Source: Rhodanobacter sp. DHG33
GTDB lineage: Bacteria; Pseudomonadota; Gammaproteobacteria; Xanthomonadales; Rhodanobacteraceae
Length of the DNA: 64,000 bases
Direction of reading: 5' to 3'
Assembly (NCBI RefSeq): GCF_014843005.1
Contig: NZ_JACYXM010000004.1
Location: 2,530 to 66,529, forward strand
Part shown: piece after piece, positions 51,556 to 60,239 of the stretch
How positions within the stretch are numbered: position 1 is the first letter of the stretch
Layout: every line of letters begins with the position of its first letter
Program-made: the position numbers and the translations under genes
The notes under the pieces: generated by a model
What the model saw: only the letters and a program-made list of their open reading frames with translations
Databases searched by the model: none
Told to the model about the DNA's origin: nothing

Positions 51556-51939
51556 TCAGTCCCAGCGGTTGAGGTGCGGACCGAACGCGTCGCGCTGCTT
51601 GCGCACGACGCAGAAGCGCTGGCCGCTGGGTGCTTCCATCACCCACCAGCGCCGGCGGACGAAGGCGATGCGCTGCGCGCCCAGGCGCTCCAGCCGCGCA
51701 GCCTCGGCCTCGAGGTCGTCGGTCTCGATGTCCAGGTGCACGCGGCTCTCGTGTTCGACCTTCTGCAGCAGGATCAGCGGCTCGTCGTCGGCCGTGCGCA
51801 ATTCGGCGTAACGGCCGTCGCCATCCTGGTCCAGCGTCGCGATGGGCTTGCCCAAGGCCGCGCTCCAGAACGTCGCGGCATCGCCCAGGTCGGCGACCTT
51901 GCAGTCCAACACCAGGGCGCACAGGCGGCTGTGATGCAT
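51556..51939 (-). CDS. VOC-superfamily (glyoxalase/bleomycin resistance-like) protein
   Basis: This 127-residue protein has the paired beta-alpha-beta pattern of the vicinal oxygen chelate fold: CALVLDCKVADLGDAATFWS, ALGKPIATLDQDGDGRYAEL, SRVHLDIETDDLEAEAARLE and RRWWVMEAPSGQRFCVV. Its role is unknown; the family includes isomerases, dioxygenases and drug-binding proteins. The ATG at 51937-51939 has GAGGTG upstream; longer starts run into non-coding-looking sequence. It lies 70 bp after the FAH gene on the same strand and could belong to that transcript. Confidence 0.8.
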   Translation of the reverse strand: MHHSRLCALVLDCKVADLGDAATFWSAALGKPIATLDQDGDGRYAELRTADDEPLILLQKVEHESRVHLDIETDDLEAEAARLERLGAQRIAFVRRRWWVMEAPSGQRFCVVRKQRDAFGPHLNRWD

Positions 51940-52009
51940 GGGACACCTCGCAACGGGGCAGAGGTGTCCAGTCTGCGCCGGCACGATGGCCGGCGCATCT
52001 CGTGCGCGG

Positions 52010-52996
52010 TCAGCGCGCCAGCGGCGCGATGCGCTGCTCGATGGCGCCGAAGATCGAGGCGCCCTGCGCATCGGTGACGTCGATGCGCAGCGTGTCGCCA
52101 AACTTCAGGAACGGCGTGCTCGGCTTGCCGTCGCGCAGCGTTTCCACCGTGCGCTGTTCGGCGAGGCAGGAGGCGCCCTTCGAAGTGTCCTGGTTGGCGA
52201 TGGTGCCGGAACCGACGATGGTGCCGGCGGTCAGCGGACGCGTCTTCGCCGCATGCGCCACCAGCTCGGCGAAGCTGAACTGCATGTCCACGCCGCAGTC
52301 GGCCTCGCCGAACCATGCACCGTTCAACCAGGTACGCATCGGCAGAAGCAGCTTCTCGCCCTTCCACAGGTTGCCCAGCTCGTCAGGCGTCACGAACACC
52401 GGCGACAGCGCGGAGCGCGGTTTGCTCTGCAGGAAGCCGAAACCCTTGGCAAGCTCGCCCGGAATCAGACCGCGCAGGCTCACGTCGTTGACCAGGCCGA
52501 CCAACTGGATGTGCGCGGCGGCCTGCCCCGGCGTGGGCGCCATCGGCACATCGTCGGTGATCACCACCACCTCGGCCTCGAGATCGATGCCGTAATCCTC
52601 GCTGGGCACCACCACCGGATCGCGCGGGCCGAGGAAGCCGGCGCTGGTGGCCTGGTACATCAGCGGATCGGTGTAGAACGAGGCGGGCACTTCGGCACCG
52701 CGCGCCTTGCGCACGCGCTCCACGTGCGGCAGGTAGGCGCTACCGTCCACGAATTCGTAGGCACGCGGCAGGGGCGCGGCAAGCTGCGCCATGTCCAGCG
52801 CGAACACGCCATCGACAGGGCCGGCATTCAGCGCATCGGACAGCGCGTTGAGCCGTGGCGCGGCGTTCGACCAGTCGTCCAGCGCGGCCTGCAGGGTGGG
52901 GGCGATGCCCGCAGCCTTCACCGCACGCGCGAGATCGCGGCTGACCACGACCAGGGTGCCGTCGCGGCCGCCTTCTTTCAAACTGCCAAGCTTCAT
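52010..52996 (-). CDS. Fumarylacetoacetate hydrolase-family protein (tyrosine degradation)
   Basis: This 328-residue protein has the FAH catalytic domain: the metal-binding YGIDLEAEVVVITDDVPM, IQLVGLVNDVSLRGLIPGEL, LNGAWFGEADCGVDMQFSFA and TIVGSGTIANQDTSKGASCL. FAH cleaves fumarylacetoacetate to fumarate and acetoacetate, the last step of tyrosine breakdown. The gene directly follows homogentisate dioxygenase (20 bp), which makes that role very likely. A maleylacetoacetate isomerase gene was not seen in the window. The ATG is at 52994-52996. Confidence 0.9.
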   Translation of the reverse strand: MKLGSLKEGGRDGTLVVVSRDLARAVKAAGIAPTLQAALDDWSNAAPRLNALSDALNAGPVDGVFALDMAQLAAPLPRAYEFVDGSAYLPHVERVRKARGAEVPASFYTDPLMYQATSAGFLGPRDPVVVPSEDYGIDLEAEVVVITDDVPMAPTPGQAAAHIQLVGLVNDVSLRGLIPGELAKGFGFLQSKPRSALSPVFVTPDELGNLWKGEKLLLPMRTWLNGAWFGEADCGVDMQFSFAELVAHAAKTRPLTAGTIVGSGTIANQDTSKGASCLAEQRTVETLRDGKPSTPFLKFGDTLRIDVTDAQGASIFGAIEQRIAPLAR

Positions 52997-53015
52997 TGCA
53001 TGTGCTCCAAATCGT

Positions 53016-54305
53016 TTATGCGCGCGACGGATCGAAGTGCTTGCGGATGCCCTGCCAGCACTCGTAGTAATTCTGCTGCAACTGCGGCGCCGCCAGCGCC
53101 TGCGCCGTGGGCCGGATCACCTTGCGCGCCTCGAACATGAAGGCCATGGTGTTCATGAGATGGTCGGGCTTGCCCGTGTCGGCGCCGCTGGCCTTCTCGA
53201 AGCTGGCCGCGTCGGGGCCGTGTCCGCTCATGCAGTTGTGCAGGCTCATGCCGCCGGGCGCGAAGCCGCCGACCTTGGCGTCGTAGGCGCCCTCGATCAA
53301 ACCCATGAACTCGCTGGCCACGTTGCGATGGAAATACGGCGGGCGGAAGGTGTGCTCGGCCACCAGCCAGCGTGGCGGGAAGATCACGAAATCCATGTTC
53401 GCCGTACCGGCCGTGTCCGATGGCGAGGTCAGCACGGTGAAGATCGACGGGTCGGGATGGTCCACGCTGATCGAGCCCACGGTGTTGTAGCGCGTGAGGT
53501 CGTACTTGCACGGCGCGTAGTTGCCGTGCCAGGCGACCACGTCCAGCGGCGAGTGGCCGATGTCCGCCTGCCACAGCGCGCCCTGGAACTTGGCGACGAG
53601 CTTGAAGCTGCCTTCGATGTCTTCGTAGGCCGCCTGCGGCGTGAGGAAATCGCGCGGCAGCGCCATCGAGTTCGCACCGATCGGACCGGCGTCCGGCAGG
53701 CGCAGCAAGGCGCCGAAATTCTCCGCCACGTAACCGCGCGCGGCGGCATCCAGCAGCTCCACGCGGAAGCGCACGCCGCGCGGGATCAGGGCGATTTCCA
53801 GCGGCGCGACTTCCAGCACGCCGAGCTCGGTGGCGATGCGCAGGCGGCCCTGCTGCGGCACGATCAGCAGCTCGCCATCCGCGTCGTAGAAATAGCGCCC
53901 TTCCATCGAGCGGTTCGCCGCATAGACATGGATGCCCACGCCCGCCTGCTCGGCCGCGCTGCCGTTGCCGGCGATGGTGACCAGGCCATCGAGGAAGTCG
54001 GTGGGCGACTCGGGCAGCGACCACGGATCCCAGCGCAACTGGTTCGGCGTGGCGGGCGCCTCGTCGAAGCGGTTGTGGAACGCGGCGTGCGCCAGCGGCT
54101 CGAACGGCTTGTGCATCGCCGCCGGGCGGATGCGGTACAACCAGCTGCGACGGTTCTCGTGGCGCGGCGCAGTGAATGCGGTGCCGGAAAGCTGCTCCGC
54201 GTACAATCCGTGCGCCACGCGCTGGGGCGAGTTCTGCCCCCTGGGCAGCACGCCCGGAATCGCCTCGCTGGCGAATTCGTTGGCGAAGCCGGATTGGTAG
54301 TTCAT
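53016..54305 (-). CDS. hmgA: Homogentisate 1,2-dioxygenase
   Basis: This 429-residue iron enzyme opens the homogentisate ring to maleylacetoacetate. The N-terminus [20 protein letters not shown] is the family hallmark. Iron ligands are in [16 protein letters not shown] (His and Glu six apart) and [14 protein letters not shown] (His). The ATG at 54303-54305 has GGGAAG upstream; a longer in-frame start has no support. It lies between hppD and the FAH gene on the same strand with short gaps, forming the tyrosine-degradation operon. Defects in it usually cause brown pigment in bacteria. Confidence 0.96.
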   Translation of the reverse strand: MNYQSGFANEFASEAIPGVLPRGQNSPQRVAHGLYAEQLSGTAFTAPRHENRRSWLYRIRPAAMHKPFEPLAHAAFHNRFDEAPATPNQLRWDPWSLPESPTDFLDGLVTIAGNGSAAEQAGVGIHVYAANRSMEGRYFYDADGELLIVPQQGRLRIATELGVLEVAPLEIALIPRGVRFRVELLDAAARGYVAENFGALLRLPDAGPIGANSMALPRDFLTPQAAYEDIEGSFKLVAKFQGALWQADIGHSPLDVVAWHGNYAPCKYDLTRYNTVGSISVDHPDPSIFTVLTSPSDTAGTANMDFVIFPPRWLVAEHTFRPPYFHRNVASEFMGLIEGAYDAKVGGFAPGGMSLHNCMSGHGPDAASFEKASGADTGKPDHLMNTMAFMFEARKVIRPTAQALAAPQLQQNYYECWQGIRKHFDPSRA

Positions 54306-54390
54306 GCGTCGTCTTCCCGTCTGGTTTGACGCGCGACGGCATCCCACCGTTCGCGCTTGGCGAAACTGCGAAAACCGGGAGCGTGCCGGC

Positions 54391-55485
54391 TTACAGCACG
54401 CCGCGCTTCATCTGGTCGCGCTCGATGCTCTCGAATAGCGCCTGGAAATTGCCTTCGCCGAAACCCTCGTTGCCCTTGCGCTGAATGATCTCGAAAAAGA
54501 TCGGGCCGATGTTGTTCTGCGTGAAGATCTGCAGCAGCTTGCGCTGCTTCGTCTCCGGATCGGCGTCGATCAGGATCTTGTTCTTGCGCAGGCGCGGCAC
54601 GTCCTCGCCGTTGTCCGGGATGCGCAGGTCCACCACGTCGAAATAGGTGTCCGGCGTGTCGAGGAACTCCACGCCCTGCGCGCGCATCGCTTCCACCGTG
54701 TCGTAGATGTTGTCGGTGAACATCGCGATGTGCTGGATACCTTCGCCGTGGTACGCGTCGAGGTATTCGTTGATCTGGCTCTTCGGGTCGCTGGACTCGT
54801 TGAGCGGTATGCGCACGATGCCGTCCGGCGCGGTCATCGCCTTGGACACCAGGCCGGTCTTGGCGCCCTTGATGTCGAAGTAGCGGATCTCGCGGAAGTT
54901 GAACAGCTTCTCGTAGTAGTCCGACCACTTCTGCATGTTGCCGAAATACAGGTTGTGCGTGAGGTGGTCGATGAAGGTGAGGCCGAAACCCGCGGGGTTC
55001 TGCGCCGCGCCCGCCACCGGTTCGTAGTCGTCGCCGTAGATGCTGCCCTTGTCGCCGTAGCGGTCGACCAGGTACAGCATGCAATCGCCGATGCCCTTCA
55101 CCACCGGCGCGTTGACAGCCTTGCTGTCGGCCTTGTCGCCCACCGCCTCGCCGCCGTTGGCAAGCACGGCGTCGAACACCTCGTTGGCCGGCTTGCGGAA
55201 GCGGATGGCGAAGCCGCAGGCGCAGGGACCGTGCTTGGCGGCGAAATCGGCCGCGAAGGAATCCGGCGCCTCGTTGACCAGCACGTTCACGTCGTTCTGG
55301 CGGTACACCGTGATGGGCCGCGACTTGTGCTTCAGCACCGCGGTGAAGCCCATCTTGCGGAACAGTTCGTGCAGCTCGTGCGCGCGGCCGGCCGGCGCGG
55401 CAAACTCGACGAACTCGAAACCGTTGATCCCCATCGGGTTCTCGAAGGTGGTGACCTGCATGCCGAGGTTGGGCTGGGCTGTCAT
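54391..55485 (-). CDS. hppD: 4-Hydroxyphenylpyruvate dioxygenase
   Basis: This 364-residue iron enzyme converts 4-hydroxyphenylpyruvate to homogentisate. The two-domain VOC architecture shows the three iron ligands: His in [17 protein letters not shown], His in [18 protein letters not shown] and Glu in [20 protein letters not shown]. The GFGEGNF near the C-terminus is the substrate-gating region. The ATG at 55483-55485 has GGAGAAA upstream, better than the longer frame to 55539. It is the first gene of the hppD-hmgA-FAH operon and faces the divergent MarR gene across a palindrome-rich gap. Confidence 0.96.
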   Translation of the reverse strand: MTAQPNLGMQVTTFENPMGINGFEFVEFAAPAGRAHELHELFRKMGFTAVLKHKSRPITVYRQNDVNVLVNEAPDSFAADFAAKHGPCACGFAIRFRKPANEVFDAVLANGGEAVGDKADSKAVNAPVVKGIGDCMLYLVDRYGDKGSIYGDDYEPVAGAAQNPAGFGLTFIDHLTHNLYFGNMQKWSDYYEKLFNFREIRYFDIKGAKTGLVSKAMTAPDGIVRIPLNESSDPKSQINEYLDAYHGEGIQHIAMFTDNIYDTVEAMRAQGVEFLDTPDTYFDVVDLRIPDNGEDVPRLRKNKILIDADPETKQRKLLQIFTQNNIGPIFFEIIQRKGNEGFGEGNFQALFESIERDQMKRGVL

Positions 55486-55530
55486 GCGATTTCTCCGACG
55501 GGCTACGATGGGGGAAGCTTTGCTGGAATG

Positions 55531-55758
55531 GGCAGCCATGGGCGGCTGCCTGCCTGATCTTCGCGGTCATGGACGACCGCACAAACCGGGCCACTGAAAC
55601 ACTTTTGGCACAACGAGCGCTAACGTGGCGCGTGTTTCTGGTGAAGGTGCAACCATGCTCCACCACGCTGCCTGGACGCCACGTCCAGCGCGTGCTTTCC
55701 ATGAGGAGTGCGGCCATGGATGGCCGCCCGTGTGACTTTCGCGGTCATGGACGATCGC
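55531..55758. repeat. Cluster of five palindromes with central CATGG between hppD and the MarR gene
   Basis: GGCAGCC-ATGGGC-GGCTGCC (55531-55550) and GCGGTC-ATGGAC-GACCGC (55563-55580) form one pair. GCGGCCA-TGGA-TGGCCGC (55710-55727) and GCGGTC-ATGGAC-GATCGC (55741-55758) form a second pair with the same order and spacing. CTGGACG-CCA-CGTCCAG (55672-55688) lies between them. The two pairs look like diverged copies of one ~50-bp unit about 180 bp apart. They could be REP-type elements or transcript hairpins. Confidence 0.75.
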
Positions 55759-55768
55759 ACCATTTATA

Positions 55769-55782
55769 GTTTCACTTGAAAC
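55769..55782. promoter_or_regulatory. Inverted repeat GTTTCA-CT-TGAAAC, probable MarR operator
   Basis: The arms are perfect 6-bp inverted repeats with a 2-base centre in an AT-rich patch 24 bp before the MarR-gene GTG. The size fits MarR-family sites. It would allow autoregulation and control of the divergent hppD operon, whose start is 284 bp away. Confidence 0.55.
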
Positions 55783-55805
55783 CATTTGCAAGGAACACCG
55801 CACAA

Positions 55806-56285
55806 GTGCCCGCCAAACGCCATCCCGACCACGCGCCGCTGGAACTGGAACGCTTCCTGCCCTACCAGCTCTCCATCGTGTCCAACACGGTGAGCCAGGC
55901 GATCGCCGACGACTACCAGGCGCGCCACGACCTCAGCGTCACCGAATGGCGGGTGATGGCGGTGCTGGCGCGCTTCGACGGCCTTTCCGCGCGCGAAGTG
56001 GCCGAACGCACCGCGATGGACAAGGTGGCGGTGAGCCGCGCACTGGCCCGGCTGGTTGCCGCCGGCCGCGTGCGCCGGCACATCCATGCCAGCGACAAGC
56101 GCCGCTCGGTGCTGGGCCTCACGGCTGCAGGCTGGCGCATCCACGACGAAGTGGCGCCGATGGCGCGCCAAAGGGAAAGGGACCTGCTGGCTCGGCTGGA
56201 GCCGGAGGAACAGGCGTGGCTGCGCGGGATCCTGGACAAGCTGATGCCGCCGGACACGGCCGGGCAAACGGCAGCGAAAGGCTGA
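55806..56285 (+). CDS. MarR-family transcriptional regulator
   Basis: This 159-residue regulator has the MarR winged helix fold: RFLPYQLSIVSNTVSQAIAD, LSVTEWRVMAVLARFDGLSA, the recognition helix MDKVAVSRALARLVAAGRVR and the wing HIHASDKRRSVLGLTAAGWR. It is divergent from hppD-hmgA-FAH and most likely controls tyrosine degradation, with homogentisate or a related acid as ligand. That role is by analogy with HpdA/HmgR-type arrangements. The start is the GTG at 55806 with AAGGA upstream; a TTG at 55776 falls inside the likely operator and is less likely. Confidence 0.9.
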   Translation: MPAKRHPDHAPLELERFLPYQLSIVSNTVSQAIADDYQARHDLSVTEWRVMAVLARFDGLSAREVAERTAMDKVAVSRALARLVAAGRVRRHIHASDKRRSVLGLTAAGWRIHDEVAPMARQRERDLLARLEPEEQAWLRGILDKLMPPDTAGQTAAKG

Positions 56286-56333
56286 CTAGCACCTTGATCG
56301 ATGCCCCGACAGGGCTCCCGCCTGCCAGGACTC

Positions 56334-56362
56334 GCCTCGATCAGGCGCGGCCTGACCGAGGC
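56334..56362. terminator. Hairpin between the convergent MarR and POT genes
   Basis: GCCTCGATCAGGC-GCG-GCCTGACCGAGGC has 13-bp arms with one mismatch. It lies 49 bp after the MarR stop and 36 bp from the POT-gene stop. No T run is present, so it may be a transcript-stabilising or factor-dependent end. Confidence 0.45.
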
Positions 56363-56397
56363 TCCACCGGCCCGGCGACGGGCCATCCAAGGCCGGC

Positions 56398-57900
56398 TTA
56401 TTTCACCCCGTGCATCAGGCGGTTCACCAGCGGCGCGATCAGCAGCAGCACCGCCCCGGAAATGACCAGCACCCAGAACCCGAACGTGAACCCCGACAGG
56501 GCCGAGGCTGCCGTCATGCCGTTCTTGCCGGCGATGTAGCTGGCCAGCAGGCCGGAAAGGTTGCCGCCGGCTGCGGTGGACAGGAACCAGCCGCCCATCG
56601 CCAGGCCCACCAGCCGGGGCGGCGCCAGCTTGGTCACCATCGACAGGCCGATCGGCGACAGGCACAGCTCGCCCACGGTCTGCAGCGCATAGCACGCCGC
56701 CAGCGGCCAGAACGGGATCATCCCGTGCGGGTCGATCAGGCTCTTGAGCGCGTACATCAGCACCAGGAAGCCGAGTCCATTGAAGATCAGGCCGAAGCCG
56801 AACTTGCGCGGGATCGACGGCTCCGCGCGCCGCCGCTGCAGCCACGCCCAGATCAGGCTGATCACCGGCGCCAGCACGATGATGGTGAGCGGGCTCACCG
56901 ACTGGAACCAGCTCGTCGGGAACACCCAGCCGAACATGTTGCGGTCGACCAGGTTCTCGGCGAGGAAATTGAACGAGCTGCCGAGCTGGTAATAGAACAT
57001 CCAGAACAGCACGTTGAAGCCGAAGATGATGAGCATGGCCCACACCCGGTCCAGCTGGATGCGGTCGTGGCGCATGGCTTCGGTGATCAGCATCGCCGAG
57101 ACCCACACCGCCAGCAGGCCGATGAGCCATTGCAGGCCGATGGTGCCCACGCTAGACAGCAGCAGGTACACCAGGGGCACCGCCACGAGCGATCCCACCA
57201 GCACCAGCAGTGCGCGCCCGCGACCTTCCATGCCGGGCAGCGGCCGGCCCACGGCGCCGAGCTGGCGGCGGCCGAACCAGAACCACACCAGGCTCAGCAG
57301 CATGCCGATGCCCGCGGCGAGGAATACCACGCGGTAGTTCTGCTGCGCCGGCGTATCGGTGAAGTAGCCGGCCATCCAGCCGGTGAGCAGCGGCGCGATG
57401 AAGGCGCCGGCGTTAATGCCCATGTAGAACAGGGTGAAGCCGCGATCGCGGCGCGGGTCGTCGCGGCCGTAGAGCTGGCCCACCATCGAGGAGATATTCG
57501 GCTTGAACAGGCCGTCGCCCACGATCACCAGCGACAGGCCCAGCAGGAACACCGTCTTGCTCGGCACCATCAGCGCGAACAGCCCCGCCGCCATCACCAG
57601 CGCACCGATCAGGATGGCGCGCTGGTAGCCGATCAGCTTGTCGGCCACGTAGCCGCCGAAGATGCCGGTGCCGAAGATCAGCGCCGTGTAGGTGCCGAAG
57701 ATCGTGCCGGCCCAGCCCTGGCCCGCCGAGTCGCCGTGATAGAACTGCGCGACCACGTACAGCGCCACGGCCCAGCTCACGCTGTAGAACGCGAAGCGCT
57801 CCCAGAACTCGGTCATGAACAGCATCCACAGCGGACGCGGATGGCCGAGCAGCTGCGGGTAGTCCGGCGCGGCGCCGGCGGCGTTCGAGGTGTCGTTCAC
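56398..57900 (-). CDS. POT/PTR-family proton-coupled peptide transporter
   Basis: This 500-residue inner-membrane protein has about twelve to fourteen helices and imports di- and tripeptides with protons. Family signatures are the ExxER-type motif in MTEFWERFAFYSVSWAVALY, FGTGIFGGYVADKLIGYQRA, GLFKPNISSMVGQLY and FTLFYMGINAGAFIAPLLTG. I start at the GTG at 57898-57900, which has AAGGGGG 4 bp upstream; an ATG at 57951 would add 17 residues. It is convergent with the MarR gene. It could supply peptide-borne tyrosine and tryptophan for the neighbouring catabolic genes, which is inference. Confidence 0.92.
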   Translation of the reverse strand: MNDTSNAAGAAPDYPQLLGHPRPLWMLFMTEFWERFAFYSVSWAVALYVVAQFYHGDSAGQGWAGTIFGTYTALIFGTGIFGGYVADKLIGYQRAILIGALVMAAGLFALMVPSKTVFLLGLSLVIVGDGLFKPNISSMVGQLYGRDDPRRDRGFTLFYMGINAGAFIAPLLTGWMAGYFTDTPAQQNYRVVFLAAGIGMLLSLVWFWFGRRQLGAVGRPLPGMEGRGRALLVLVGSLVAVPLVYLLLSSVGTIGLQWLIGLLAVWVSAMLITEAMRHDRIQLDRVWAMLIIFGFNVLFWMFYYQLGSSFNFLAENLVDRNMFGWVFPTSWFQSVSPLTIIVLAPVISLIWAWLQRRRAEPSIPRKFGFGLIFNGLGFLVLMYALKSLIDPHGMIPFWPLAACYALQTVGELCLSPIGLSMVTKLAPPRLVGLAMGGWFLSTAAGGNLSGLLASYIAGKNGMTAASALSGFTFGFWVLVISGAVLLLIAPLVNRLMHGVK

Positions 57901-58053
57901 ACTGCCCCCTTCGGATGATTCGCGAAACGCCAGATGTAACGTCGGAGTCATCTGGCGTCAAACGGTTCGTAGGCCCGCGGCCAGGGCGTGGCCGCATCAA
58001 GCCAGCTTCAATGCGTATGGCCGGCGCGCGAAGTCGCCGGCCGCTGCATCCCC

Positions 58054-58905
58054 CTACTTCGTGCCCAGTACCGTGCGCACGTCGAGCAGCTCGGGGAAGA
58101 ACGTCAGGTCCAGCGCCTGCTTCAGGAAGCCCACGCCGGAGGAGCCGCCGGTGCCGCGGCGGTGGCCGATGATGCGTTCCACCGCCTTCATGTGGCGGAA
58201 GCGCCAGAGCTGGAAGCTCTCCTCGATGTCCACCAGCGTTTCGCACAGGTGGAATTCGCTCCAGAAATTTTCCGGCGCCTCGTAGATGCGCCGGAACACC
58301 GGCAGCAGGCTGTCATGGCGCCGCCAGGGCTGGCTGACGTCGCGCTCCAGGATGTCGCGCGGCACCGCATGGCCGTGCCGCGCCAGCCAGCGCAACGCCT
58401 CGTCGTAGAGGCTGGGCGCATCCAGCGTGTCGCGCAGGCCCTGCTGGATCGCCGGGTCGTGCGCGAACACCGCGAGCATGTCGGCGTTCTTGTTGCCGAG
58501 CAGGAACTCCACCGTGCGGTACTGCGCCGACTGGAAGCCGGACGACGGCCCCAGCGCATCGCGGAAGGCGAGGTATTCGTGCGGCGTCATCGTCTCCAGC
58601 ACCGCCCACTGCTCGAACAGCTGGCGCTGAATCTGCTTCACCCGCGCCAGCACCTTGAGCGCGGGGCCGATACGCTCGCCGCGCATGAATTCCATCGCCG
58701 CGCGCAGCTCGTGGATCAGCAGCTTCAGCCACAGCTCCGACACGTGGTGCTGCACGATGAACAGCATCTCGTCGTGGTACGGCGGATCGGACACCGGCCG
58801 CTGCGCGGACAGCAGGGTGTCCAGCCGCAGGTAACCCGCGTAGGTCATGCGCCCGGAGAGGTCGCGTTCGATGCCCGCTTCGAGCTCGCGCTGGTTGTCC
58901 GTCAT
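58054..58905 (-). CDS. kynA: Tryptophan 2,3-dioxygenase
   Basis: This 283-residue heme enzyme opens the indole ring of tryptophan to N-formylkynurenine. Motifs are [40 protein letters not shown] (distal pocket), [20 protein letters not shown] and the proximal heme His in [20 protein letters not shown], then [14 protein letters not shown]. Length and order are as in the family. The ATG at 58903-58905 is chosen over a longer frame with no similarity. A 7-bp inverted repeat is 12 bp upstream. It diverges from the PDH operon; no other kynurenine gene is in the window. Confidence 0.96.
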   Translation of the reverse strand: MTDNQRELEAGIERDLSGRMTYAGYLRLDTLLSAQRPVSDPPYHDEMLFIVQHHVSELWLKLLIHELRAAMEFMRGERIGPALKVLARVKQIQRQLFEQWAVLETMTPHEYLAFRDALGPSSGFQSAQYRTVEFLLGNKNADMLAVFAHDPAIQQGLRDTLDAPSLYDEALRWLARHGHAVPRDILERDVSQPWRRHDSLLPVFRRIYEAPENFWSEFHLCETLVDIEESFQLWRFRHMKAVERIIGHRRGTGGSSGVGFLKQALDLTFFPELLDVRTVLGTK

Positions 58906-58916
58906 GAAAGATCGCG

Positions 58917-58934
58917 ATGGTCGGAAACGACCAT
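58917..58934. promoter_or_regulatory. Inverted repeat ATGGTCG-GAAA-CGACCAT upstream of kynA
   Basis: Perfect 7-bp arms around a GNRA-type loop lie 12 bp before the kynA start codon. In RNA it would place a hairpin over or next to the ribosome-binding region; in DNA it could be an operator. Confidence 0.4.
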
Positions 58935-59150
58935 GGTAACCGCTGGCGTCGCCGCCGTTTCTTGCGAACCCCGTACCCGCCCGCATGCTGCGGCGTGCCT
59001 TGCGACGCAACATGCCCGCCTGCTATCAATATGCGGCTTTTCCCGGCCGTTTTGACCGCCACGATGGTCGCCGGCAAGGGAGCTTCGCGTGTCTGGCCCC
59101 ACTGGATGGGCCACCGCCCCCACCCCATTCGTCACTCACGGGAGCGCGTC

Positions 59151-60236
59151 GTGTCCATCGCCGCCAAGTTCGAAATCGAATACCTGCAGTATCTCGACGC
59201 CGAGGGCAAGCAGGTTCGGGATGATCTGCCTGACTTCGCCAAGAACCTCGACCACATGGTCGAACTGTACAAGCTGATGCTGTCCACCCGCGTGTTCGAC
59301 GCGAAGTCGGTGGCGCTGCAGCGCACCGGCAAGCTCGGCACCTACGCGAGCTGCCTGGGCCACGAGGCGGCGCACGTCGGCATCGGCAGCGCGATGAAGC
59401 CGGAAGACGTGCTGGCCGTGAGCTACCGCGAATACGGCGCGCAGCTGTACCGCGGCGTGCAGCCGCGCGAGGTGTACATGTACTGGGGCGGCGACGAGCG
59501 CGGCAACGATTACCAGAACGAGCCCGCGCGCCACGACTTCGCGTGGAGCGTGCCGATCGCCACGCAGTGCCTGCACGCCGCGGGCACCGCGCTGGCGTTC
59601 AAGATCCGCAACGAGAAGCGCGTGGCCGTGTGCACCATCGGCGACGGCGGCTCGTCCAAGGGCGACTTCTACGGCGCCATCAACATCGCCGGCGCGCAGA
59701 ACCTGCCGATGGTGGCGGTGATCGTCAACAACCAGTGGGCCATTTCGGTGCCGCGCAAGATCCAGTCCGGCGCGCCCACGCTGGCGCAGAAGGGCATCGC
59801 CGCCGGCCTGTACTGCATCCAGGTGGACGGCAACGACATCATCGCGGTGCGCAAGGCGATGGAAGACGCGCTGGAGCGCGCCCGCAACGGCCAGGGCGGC
59901 AGCGTGATCGAGGCGGTGACCTACCGCCTCGGCGACCACACCACCGCCGACGACGCCCGCCGCTACCGCGGCGAGCAGGAAGTGAAGGACGCCTGGGCGA
60001 AGGAGCCGATGAAGCGCCTGCGCAACTGGCTGGTGGCCAAGAAAGTGTGGGACGACAAGAAGGAAGAGGCCTGGAAGGCCGAGTGCGACGAGTGGATGGA
60101 CAACGAGGTGAACGCCTACCTCGAGACCAAGACGCAGCCGGTGACGGCGATGTTCGACTACACCTTCGCCGAAGTCCCCGCCGATCTCGCCAAGCAGCGC
60201 GATCGCGTCCTCTCGTACGAAAACAAGGCGCACTGA
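59151..60236 (+). CDS. pdhA: Pyruvate dehydrogenase E1 component, alpha subunit
   Basis: This 361-residue thiamine-diphosphate enzyme decarboxylates pyruvate (or a branched-chain 2-oxo acid) in the heterotetrameric E1. The ThDP motif is CTIGDGGSSKGDFYGAINIA...NNQWAIS, and the phosphorylation-loop region TYRLGDHTTADDARRYR is typical. LGTYASCLGHEAAHVGIGSA is also characteristic. The start is a GTG at 59151 with GGGAG 7 bp upstream. It is followed 4 bp later by pdhB. A branched-chain substrate cannot be excluded from sequence, but the E2 partner and wording of the family favour pyruvate. Confidence 0.9.
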   Translation: MSIAAKFEIEYLQYLDAEGKQVRDDLPDFAKNLDHMVELYKLMLSTRVFDAKSVALQRTGKLGTYASCLGHEAAHVGIGSAMKPEDVLAVSYREYGAQLYRGVQPREVYMYWGGDERGNDYQNEPARHDFAWSVPIATQCLHAAGTALAFKIRNEKRVAVCTIGDGGSSKGDFYGAINIAGAQNLPMVAVIVNNQWAISVPRKIQSGAPTLAQKGIAAGLYCIQVDGNDIIAVRKAMEDALERARNGQGGSVIEAVTYRLGDHTTADDARRYRGEQEVKDAWAKEPMKRLRNWLVAKKVWDDKKEEAWKAECDEWMDNEVNAYLETKTQPVTAMFDYTFAEVPADLAKQRDRVLSYENKAH

Positions 60237-60239
60237 GCC

